Of a stretch of 5,923 bases of DNA, positions 1-5,154 are shown in pieces (within the stretch, counting starts at the first letter, position 1; each line of letters begins with the position of its first letter). Under the pieces are notes generated by a model, which did not search any database, had not been told where the DNA came from, and saw only the letters and a list, made by a program, of their open reading frames with translations. The DNA comes from Chitinophagales bacterium (lineage in GTDB: Bacteria; Bacteroidota; Bacteroidia; Chitinophagales; UBA10324). The DNA is taken from contig JAJAYG010000038.1 in NCBI GenBank assembly GCA_026786335.1, positions 1-5,923 on the forward strand, written 5' to 3'. A program made the translations under genes and the position numbers.

Positions 1-1
1 C

Positions 2-643
2 CGTGTGCTCAATCCATTTCATTTCAATACAGCACATGAAATCACTTCTAACGGAAACAACAGAAGTGCAAAAATTTATGCCGATGGAAAATACACCATC
101 ACGTACCCAAAGAAAAAACGCGGCTTAGATATAAGGGCTTTTACCGGTGTTGTAATCTTTAATAATGCCAGCAACGATTTTCATTTAAGTGCGGCAAATG
201 GTATTGATGATTACCGATATGAAAATGCTTTTTTGGGAAGAACTGAACAAGAAGGATTTCTCTCTCAGCAAATTTCAATGAATGATGACGGAGGTTTTGC
301 AATGCGCACAACAGGTGTAACGCCACGCATCGGAGAATCAGATTCATGGCTGTTTGCTGTGAATCTTAAAGCTCGAATTCCGTTTTTTATGCCGCTGTAT
401 TTATTTGCTGATTTAGGTTTTGCACCAAATGATAACTATGACGTTTTTCAGTACGATGCAGGAATAGGATTTACATTGCTACCGGATGTTGTTGAAATCT
501 ATTTGCCACTCTCCTATTCATCCGATATCAAAACAAATTTAATCTCTACTCCGTTCTATGAGCATTGGTACCAGCGAATTTCATTTACGTTTAACATCGA
601 AAAATTAAATCCTTTTGAGTTGATAAGAAATATAAAATTATGA
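2..643 (+). CDS. C-terminal part of a probable M1-family metallopeptidase (5' end outside the window)
   Basis: The frame is open from the first complete codon at position 2 and ends at TGA 641-643, so this is the 3' part of a longer gene. A GTG at position 5 is only an internal valine codon. The visible ~213 residues are beta-rich with aromatic, amphipathic strands. They include KRGLDIRAFTG, an FLGRTEQEGFLSQQ stretch, a LFADLGFAP strand, the run VVEIYLPLSYSSDIKTN and the ending LNPFELIRNIKL. From memory this pattern is the C-terminal region of ~900-1000-residue Bacteroidota M1 (aminopeptidase N-like) zinc peptidases, in particular 'GLDIR', 'FLGRTE.EG.LSQQ' and the terminal 'LNPFELIRN'. The HEXXH zinc site would lie upstream and is not visible, so catalytic activity cannot be judged. 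An alternative is an unrelated outer-membrane beta-barrel protein. No T9SS sorting domain is seen at its end. Confidence 0.65.
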   Translation, partial: RVLNPFHFNTAHEITSNGNNRSAKIYADGKYTITYPKKKRGLDIRAFTGVVIFNNASNDFHLSAANGIDDYRYENAFLGRTEQEGFLSQQISMNDDGGFAMRTTGVTPRIGESDSWLFAVNLKARIPFFMPLYLFADLGFAPNDNYDVFQYDAGIGFTLLPDVVEIYLPLSYSSDIKTNLISTPFYEHWYQRISFTFNIEKLNPFELIRNIKL

Positions 644-695
644 GAATGGCAATTGTCGCTTTCATCAACTCATTATTCCCCTTCATCGCATTCTC
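616..695. repeat. Two interleaved inverted repeats at the end of the peptidase gene
   Basis: Arm A is TGAGTTGAT at 616-624 with its reverse complement ATCAACTCA at 664-672. Arm B is TGAGAATG at 641-648 with CATTCTCA at 688-695. The order A-B-A'-B' is pseudoknot-like, with starts about 23-25 nt apart. B overlaps the TGA stop at 641-643. Neither hairpin has a T-tract, so this is not a typical terminator. The repeats are real in the sequence, but any function is inference and chance occurrence is plausible. Confidence 0.3.
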
Positions 696-697
696 AA

Positions 698-726
698 ATT
701 CAAAAATATATTCACAACTATGTTTG
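698..726 (+). promoter_or_regulatory. Candidate Bacteroidota-type promoter for the broken membrane gene
   Basis: TATGTTTG at 719-726 matches the Bacteroidetes primary-sigma -7 box TAnnTTTG exactly. It lies 18 bp before the ATG at 745, leaving a very short AT-rich leader containing AATAAATAAAT and no Shine-Dalgarno sequence, which is normal in this phylum. The expected -33 TTG is absent: TTC at 698-700 is the only near match at suitable spacing. The call rests on one good box plus position. Confidence 0.45.
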
Positions 727-744
727 TTGAATAAATAAATACTC

Positions 745-1185
745 ATGGAAATCCTCTTTAAATTTTTTCTAGCCTTGCACATTACCGGCGGAACACTTGC
801 ACTCTTAGGTGCACCTGTTGCACTAGCAGCACATAAGGGAAACAAGACATACCGCACTGCATGAAAATTTTTCTTTTGGGGAATGTCAATGGTTTTTGTT
901 ACTGCTATTTACATGAGCATTGCGCACAACATTCCATTTCTTTTTATGGTAGGAATATTCAGCTATCAAATGGTGGTTACCGGCAGAAGAACAGTTTACA
1001 ATAAAAATCCTTCGGAAAGTAAACCCATTGCAAAACTTGATCAGTTTATTTTGATTGCTTCACTTATTTCAGATTTTGTTTTGGTAACATTTGGTCTCTA
1101 TCGAATTTTTATGCTAAATGATTTTTTTGGTGCGGTCGCCATTGTATTCGGCGCAATCGGGCTTCAGTTAGTTTACACTAGTTAG
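745..1185 (+). pseudogene. Small multi-pass membrane protein gene, broken by an in-frame TGA and truncated at the IS edge
   Basis: Reading starts at ATG 745 (MEILFKFFLALHITGG...) and meets TGA at 862-864 (codon 40). The same frame then continues without shift to TAG 1183-1185, about 146 codons in all. Both sides of the stop read as one hydrophobic protein with about five membrane segments: LFKFFLALHITGGTLALLG, FFFWGMSMVFVTAIYMSI, IPFLFMVGIFSYQMVV, LIASLISDFVLVTFGLY and AVAIVFGAIGLQLV. From memory it resembles small (~200-residue) DUF2306-like membrane proteins, where the TGA position follows 'HKGGK.HR.A' and is normally Gly, so a single GGA-to-TGA change would explain it. Those proteins continue some 60 residues beyond the GxxGLxL segment where this one ends, at the IS boundary. 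Translation could restart at ATG 883 and give a 100-residue fragment. Function is unknown. Confidence 0.7.
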
Positions 1186-1200
1186 TCGTCCCTCAAAAAG
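1182..1200 (+). repeat. Left terminal inverted repeat of the IS
   Basis: TTAGTCGTCCCTCAAAAAG is the exact reverse complement of 2620-2638. Similarity stops on both sides of this block. The repeat supplies stop codons on both strands: TAG at 1183-1185 ends the plus-strand membrane-protein fragment, and TGA (complement of 1193-1195) ends the transposase. The outer 3-4 bases may belong to the target site instead of the element. Confidence 0.93.
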
Positions 1201-2521
1201 TCAATATTAATTTTTTAGGGAAAAGAAAGTAGACAACACTGAAAAGTATTGCAAATAAATTTTCAACGAAAATAATTTGCCTCCGTTTCCAGAGGTTCAT
1301 GACTCGTTTAAAATTCATTGCTGCCGCTGCTAACATTACATTGATCGCGTCTCCTGTGATTCCTTTCAAGTAATTTCTTATCATCCGATAGTCGGATTTC
1401 AAATGACCGATCATTGGTTCAATGGCTGCTCTGCGGCTATGTTTTTTGCGTTTTGTTTTTGTGATGTTCTTGTCGGGTTTGGGTGTGTGTAAATTTATTT
1501 CATCAATTTTTTTTGGTCCCCGATAACCTCTGTCTAAAAATATTTCTTTGGGTTGCCTGCCTGTTAATCGTTCGTATTGCTCGAGTGCGTGTGGTAATGT
1601 TTTGCTATCGTGCAGCGTGGCTGTAAAATTTAGTGCGCCTACAATCACTCCTGTTTTTTGTGTGATTAAAAAAGATGCTTTGCTTCCAAACTCAAACTTC
1701 TTATGTTCTTTTCCTTTGGTGTAACACTTTACCTGTGGCTCATGAATACTGTAGGTTTTATCGCTGTCACTTCTTTTTTGTGCTAATACTTTTTTGAACA
1801 GTGCTACATCAATCCCATGTTTTTGTATGGTGTCTGCCGGTAATTTCCGCTCTATTTCCCGAACCAATCTGCCTGCTATTGTTTTTACTTTTTTGTTTGC
1901 TTTTCGTGCTTGCACATCGCCGCCCTTGAGTCGTTTCATTCGTTGCAGATAACTGAGCTTTTTTATTGTTTGCGTGTAGCTCTGTCGCAGCTCAATATTT
2001 TCTTTCGTTGCTATTGCCTGGCATTTGACAATAATTTTTTTATACAATTTATCATCCGTCGGGTAAGTGATGTTTTTTTCCTGAATGGTTGTATCACCAC
2101 TTAATGTATCATCTTCACCATCCTTACCATTGACTCGTATGCTTTCTTTTAAAATCAATTCCACGCCTGCTTCTCCTATGCGTTTTCTGAATTCTACCAG
2201 TTCTGTAGATGCGCATGGAACTTCAGGCTTAAAATAATGTTCGCCTCCGAAGTATTGATAGTAGGCATTTTCTGACCATTGCTCTACCATACTCTCATCG
2301 CTTAGATTGCGCAGCTGTTTTAATATCAACAGCGAAACCATTAACCGGATTGGTTTTGCCGGTGCTCCTTGTGTAACACTGTAGTGTTTCGAAAATTCTT
2401 TTTCGAATACTTCCCACGAAATTGTATTGGCTAATTGATAAAGCGGATGTTGCTCATTAAGCTGGTCTTGGAGAGTTAGGTAAAATCCAAGCTGGCTCTT
2501 GTTTTTTGGTTTTGGTAGCAT
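1193..2521 (-). CDS. IS5-family-like DDE transposase
   Basis: This intact 442-residue transposase would cut and rejoin the IS ends. I chose ATG at 2521 (MLPKPKNKSQLGFY); a TTG two codons upstream at 2527 is possible but less likely. The N-terminal region (about residues 15-125) has the IS5/DUF772-type pattern: AKPIRLMVSLLILKQL, NLSDESMVEQWSENAYYQYF, and VEFRKRIGEAGVE. The catalytic triad is visible: D143 in GDTTIQEKNITYPTD, D330 in IFLDRGYRG, and E368 in RRAAIEPMIGHLKSDYRM. A basic, probably helical insert lies between the first two acidic residues (roughly 160-250). The C-terminus ends with a hydrophobic stretch (IIFVENLFAILFSVVYFLF) that runs into the left terminal repeat, where the stop codon lies. 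Length and motifs are complete, with no frameshift, so the element may still be active. The subgroup is not certain. Confidence 0.93.
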   Translation of the reverse strand: MLPKPKNKSQLGFYLTLQDQLNEQHPLYQLANTISWEVFEKEFSKHYSVTQGAPAKPIRLMVSLLILKQLRNLSDESMVEQWSENAYYQYFGGEHYFKPEVPCASTELVEFRKRIGEAGVELILKESIRVNGKDGEDDTLSGDTTIQEKNITYPTDDKLYKKIIVKCQAIATKENIELRQSYTQTIKKLSYLQRMKRLKGGDVQARKANKKVKTIAGRLVREIERKLPADTIQKHGIDVALFKKVLAQKRSDSDKTYSIHEPQVKCYTKGKEHKKFEFGSKASFLITQKTGVIVGALNFTATLHDSKTLPHALEQYERLTGRQPKEIFLDRGYRGPKKIDEINLHTPKPDKNITKTKRKKHSRRAAIEPMIGHLKSDYRMIRNYLKGITGDAINVMLAAAAMNFKRVMNLWKRRQIIFVENLFAILFSVVYFLFPKKLILTF

Positions 2522-2619
2522 ACACAAATCTGCCGGTTTTTAATAGCATCTTTGTGTTTTCTTGCAGTTTTTTATACCCATTCTTTATCGCAATTGATTG
2601 ATGTTGATACTACTGGTAG

Positions 2620-2638
2620 CTTTTTGAGGGACGACTAA
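2620..2638 (-). repeat. Right terminal inverted repeat of the IS
   Basis: CTTTTTGAGGGACGACTAA is the exact reverse complement of 1182-1200. It lies upstream of the transposase gene, about 100 bp before its start codon. The base outside it differs from that at the left end, so the inverted identity is exactly 19 bp. Confidence 0.93.
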
Positions 2639-2686
2639 TTATTATTTGTGTTTAAAAGTGTTGGCACGACTGTCTCGGAAGAATAA
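2639..2686 (+). other. Possible 15-codon 3' remnant of a plus-strand gene cut by the IS
   Basis: Directly beyond the right IS end a plus-strand frame is open for 15 codons (LLFVFKSVGTTVSEE) and stops at TAA 2684-2686, five bases before a hairpin terminator. A gene tail followed at once by a terminator is the usual arrangement. The tail does not look like the expected C-terminus of the membrane gene on the left, and such a short open frame may be chance. A second frame from 2640 stays open longer but runs into the terminator. Confidence 0.25.
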
Positions 2687-2717
2687 AAAAAGCCGTTGAA
2701 ATTTATCAACGGCTTTT
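2685..2717. terminator. Bidirectional hairpin terminator
   Basis: AGCCGTTGA at 2691-2699 pairs perfectly with TCAACGGCT at 2706-2714 around a 6-nt AATTTA loop. On the left are seven A residues (2685-2691), which make a T-tract for minus-strand transcripts. On the right is TTTT (2714-2717) for plus-strand transcripts. The T-tract is better on the minus strand, where it would be a second stop after the 2752-2781 hairpin. On the plus strand it would end whatever gene once lay upstream. Confidence 0.8.
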
Positions 2718-2751
2718 CCTTTCAAGAAAAAATTTAACTACTCAATTTAAT

Positions 2752-2781
2752 AAAAAAACAGCCCCGATTTTTTCGGGGCTG
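2752..2781 (-). terminator. Rho-independent terminator of the fibre-protein transcript
   Basis: CAGCCCCGA at 2759-2767 pairs perfectly with TCGGGGCTG at 2773-2781 around a TTTTT loop, giving a GC-rich 9-bp stem. Read on the minus strand the stem is followed by seven T residues (complement of 2752-2758). It lies 23 bp past the stop of the fibre gene, the classic position. Reading plus, the stem is followed only by an interrupted T-tract, so it is chiefly a minus-strand terminator. Confidence 0.88.
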
Positions 2782-2804
2782 CTTTAGTTTTGGAATAAAA
2801 AAAA

Positions 2805-5129
2805 TCAATGCTGCTTAATCAACTGTTTGGTATCTATCAACTGCCCATCAGCAATTAGAGAGTAATGGTAAATGCCATTCTCCAATTGCGAAGTTTCAAT
2901 ATTCAAATTACTGTAACCGCGATTGGTAATTGCTTCTCTAAAAACTTCTTTGCCTAATTGATCGGTGAGGATGATGAGTGCTTCACTGATTTTCTCAGGC
3001 ACCCTTACTATGATAATTGTATTTCCATCAGTAGGGTTTGGTTTGCAATCACCAAGCTGTGCAATTGATTCAGCAACAATTTTAATTGTTTGTGTGGGAT
3101 TGCTGCCTTGATCTTGCAGTCGCATTCCTGAACTGCAGCATGCATCAAGTTGTGCTTGAAGAGCATCAATAGTTGCTTCTTGTTCTTGCAAAACTTTAAC
3201 GATTAAAGGAATGTAACCCGTATAATTCATATACTTAACATCAAAAGCGTCATGAATCACGTTGCCACTTGTATCCGATACTTGAGGATAAGTAAATTGC
3301 TTAACCAGATTAGGACAAATCGGTTCTACTTCTTCAGAAATAAAACCGTACTGCAACGATGATGGTAAATTCACAAATGAATATGTTACCGTATCAAAAT
3401 AATAAGTGTGCGGTATTAATTTATTTATTTTTGAAGTTGCATCAGGGATATCAGCAATATCCTTTTTTAACATCGCATCTGATGGGTTCCAAATAGTAGT
3501 GCCACCCGCATTACCATTTGCATATACTGCCCAGTTTACATCGCCACCGGATGCATTTCCATAAACCCCATAGTTTGTCACCGTTCCTGCTGCTGAACCA
3601 TCAGCTGTGGCAGAGCCATAAACACCGTAATTATCCGCTGTTGCTTTGCTGTATATAACATCACCATAAACTCCGGCATTGCCTGAGTTACCTGTTCCGG
3701 TATTATTAGTACCATCTGCATTTCCCCATACGCCTATCATTGGACTTCCACCAACATCGTATACTCCATTTGCCTTACCACTTACGCCGTAACTATATCC
3801 TACTGAAGAAACACCTGCCGAATTTGTTCCGCTTGCTAATGCTTCAATTGCATGAGTATAAGTGCCTGTGGTAACTCCACGAATGGCAATCCCATAATTG
3901 CTGCTTTCATTGGTTTGGAATCTGCCGGTCGCACTTGTTGTGCCTATTGATACTTTACTTCCGTTATCATAAATCTGACCGTTTTGTATTGTGGATGAAG
4001 TCGCGCAAAAAACCGGAATATAATATTGGCCTGATGTCGCACAGGTAGTTACCATGTTTGTAATTGCTCTCTTTTTAACCACTGCATTTGCATCTACAAC
4101 AAGAAAGTCAGTTTGACTACCTGTATTTAAGTTTCGCAAACGAAGCGGATCATCACCTGAACCATTAGGGAAAATATCAATCGTGGCAGTGGGACTTAGA
4201 TTAATACCAATACGATTACCCGAGGGCTGAATATTTAAATAGCCGCTTGCATTTGTTTGAAAATCTGTCTTGGTAGTACTTCCGCTGTAGGTGAGGCGCA
4301 ATTGATCACCGCTGTTATCTGCCACTTCAAGTTGCTTACTAGGCGCTGTAGTTGTTCCTGTACCAATCCCTACTTTGCCAGTTGAGCTAATTACCATTCG
4401 TGTTATTGGTGATCCGCCATTGGGTGTTGTGTTAAACCATAAACTTCCACCACCAACTGATGACTGCATAATAAAATCGTTAGCTCCACTTCCTGCGTTA
4501 AATATTTTTCCATATTCAACCTGCGTACTGTAAATGCTGTTCCATGCGCGCAAACTCCATGATGAAGCGTAGTTGTAATCGCCTACCGTACGCAACATGT
4601 CACCAGTGCCATAATATTTTCCGTCAACATGGAGTACTGCTAAAGGTGTTGGATTGTTAATGCCTACCCAGCCGACGTCGGTAAGTCCTGTTCTTCCTAA
4701 AATTGTCATACGCTCAGTGCCGCCTGTATACAACCGCATATCGCCATATTGATTAGAAGAGAAGTTACTCTTAATAATCGCATCACCATTAGTATTAACA
4801 CCAAGTTGCAAGCCTGTGGTGCCGCTGCTGCTTCCTGTGTATGAGTTGGTAATCTGGCAGTAAGTATCTGCAGCACCACCATCTATATGTAATTTATTCT
4901 GCGGTGCAGTGAGACCTATGCCAAATCTCAAGGTGCTTGTGGTAAGCGACATTGCAGGGGTATTATCATTATAAAAATCAATTCTGTAACCGCTGGAAGT
5001 AGAACCTAAAATACTATTACCTGTCAAATTATTTCCTAGTAGATCCCATTTAACTTGTGCCCACAAATAAGATTGACAAATAACGAAAAAGAAGAGAAGA
5101 AGACTTCTCCTAAGATATTGAGTTTTCAT
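2805..5129 (-). CDS. Secreted tail-fibre-like protein with S74 chaperone domain and T9SS sorting domain
   Basis: A 774-residue protein starting at ATG 5127-5129. Residues 1-24 form a signal peptide (basic MKTQYLRR, hydrophobic LLLFFFVICQ, probable cut LWA|Q). Residues ~68-408 hold five diverged VGIG-type motifs and ~465-541 hold YGVYG-type repeats, both common in fibrous beta-structured surface proteins. Residues ~549-661 are an S74 (endosialidase-type) intramolecular chaperone: SDAMLKKDI at 550-558, YGFISEEVEPICPNLV at 594-609, and YTGYIPLIVKVLQEQ leading into a coiled coil ending DACC. S550 and K555 sit at the positions of the known self-cleaving Ser/Lys pair. Residues ~691-774 are a T9SS type A sorting domain (CKPNPTDGNT, LENGIYHYSL). 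It is likely exported by Sec, moved across the outer membrane by T9SS, and forms a trimeric fibre; trimerisation is inferred from the S74 family. The gene follows another T9SS cargo gene by 25 bp. Its ligand is unknown. Confidence 0.9.
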   Translation of the reverse strand: MKTQYLRRSLLLFFFVICQSYLWAQVKWDLLGNNLTGNSILGSTSSGYRIDFYNDNTPAMSLTTSTLRFGIGLTAPQNKLHIDGGAADTYCQITNSYTGSSSGTTGLQLGVNTNGDAIIKSNFSSNQYGDMRLYTGGTERMTILGRTGLTDVGWVGINNPTPLAVLHVDGKYYGTGDMLRTVGDYNYASSWSLRAWNSIYSTQVEYGKIFNAGSGANDFIMQSSVGGGSLWFNTTPNGGSPITRMVISSTGKVGIGTGTTTAPSKQLEVADNSGDQLRLTYSGSTTKTDFQTNASGYLNIQPSGNRIGINLSPTATIDIFPNGSGDDPLRLRNLNTGSQTDFLVVDANAVVKKRAITNMVTTCATSGQYYIPVFCATSSTIQNGQIYDNGSKVSIGTTSATGRFQTNESSNYGIAIRGVTTGTYTHAIEALASGTNSAGVSSVGYSYGVSGKANGVYDVGGSPMIGVWGNADGTNNTGTGNSGNAGVYGDVIYSKATADNYGVYGSATADGSAAGTVTNYGVYGNASGGDVNWAVYANGNAGGTTIWNPSDAMLKKDIADIPDATSKINKLIPHTYYFDTVTYSFVNLPSSLQYGFISEEVEPICPNLVKQFTYPQVSDTSGNVIHDAFDVKYMNYTGYIPLIVKVLQEQEATIDALQAQLDACCSSGMRLQDQGSNPTQTIKIVAESIAQLGDCKPNPTDGNTIIIVRVPEKISEALIILTDQLGKEVFREAITNRGYSNLNIETSQLENGIYHYSLIADGQLIDTKQLIKQH
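3507..3737 (-). repeat. YGVYG-type protein repeats in the fibre gene
   Basis: Residues ~465-541 of the fibre protein contain diverged copies of one glycine-rich unit: IGVWGNADG, AGVYGDVIYS, YGVYGSATADG, YGVYGNASGG and WAVYANGNAGG. Spacing is about 15-20 residues. DNA identity is low, so this is an old protein-level repeat. It directly precedes the S74 domain, where the fibre shaft would be. Confidence 0.75.
3906..4928 (-). repeat. VGIG-type protein repeats in the fibre gene
   Basis: Five diverged copies of a motif of the form vGIgt..p...L.v.g occur at residues ~68-84 (RFGIGLTAPQNKLHIDG), 154-170 (WVGINNPTPLAVLHVDG), 252-270 (KVGIGT...KQLEVA), 306-323 (RIGINLSPTATIDIFPNG) and 392-408 (KVSIGTTSATGRFQTNE). 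Spacing varies from about 54 to 98 residues. This motif is typical of Bacteroidota tail-fibre-domain proteins. Confidence 0.75.
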
Positions 5130-5154
5130 TTTATAAATATTTTACTGTGAAAAA

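Larger units (their letters stand above)
1182..2638 (-). mobile_element. Insertion sequence, IS5-family-like, complete, about 1.45 kb
   Basis: The element is bounded by 19-bp perfect terminal inverted repeats at 1182-1200 and 2620-2638 and contains one intact transposase gene on the minus strand that fills nearly all of it. The ~100 bp between the transposase start and the right repeat hold the leader; I see no TAnnTTTG box there. The flanking bases are TTAG on the left and CTAA on the right. These are reverse complements of each other, not direct copies, so they extend the inverted repeat instead of forming a YTAR target duplication of the IS5 type. Only the central TA occurs in direct orientation on both sides, so a 2-bp TA duplication (element 1185-2635) is an alternative boundary. 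Family assignment rests on the transposase sequence. Confidence 0.9.

Noticed and set aside
591..857. Minus-strand 88-codon open frame across the gap before the membrane gene
   Set aside because: It overlaps the end of the peptidase gene and the start of the membrane gene on the opposite strand, has no recognisable domain, and the plus-strand readings are clearly protein-like.
862..864. TGA read as glycine or selenocysteine
   Set aside because: TGA ends the peptidase gene at 641-643 and the fibre gene at 2805-2807, so general recoding is excluded. No SECIS-like hairpin is evident directly after the codon, and the position is expected to be glycine, not cysteine.
883..1185. A genuine 100-residue gene starting at ATG 883
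   Set aside because: The same frame extends upstream past the TGA to ATG 745 with matching membrane-protein character and a promoter-like box before it. The ATG at 883 is better seen as an internal methionine, though restart there is possible.
1910..2104. Plus-strand 64-codon open frame inside the transposase gene
   Set aside because: It is antisense to the transposase core, and its composition follows from the coding strand.
2685..2781. CRISPR-like or small-RNA array formed by two adjacent hairpins
   Set aside because: The two stems have unrelated sequences, and both carry T-tracts on the minus strand after the fibre gene stop. Tandem terminators explain them.
2805..5129. Prophage tail-fibre gene
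   Set aside because: Despite the S74 domain, the protein has a Sec signal peptide and a T9SS sorting domain and no phage genes surround it, so it is a bacterial secreted protein.
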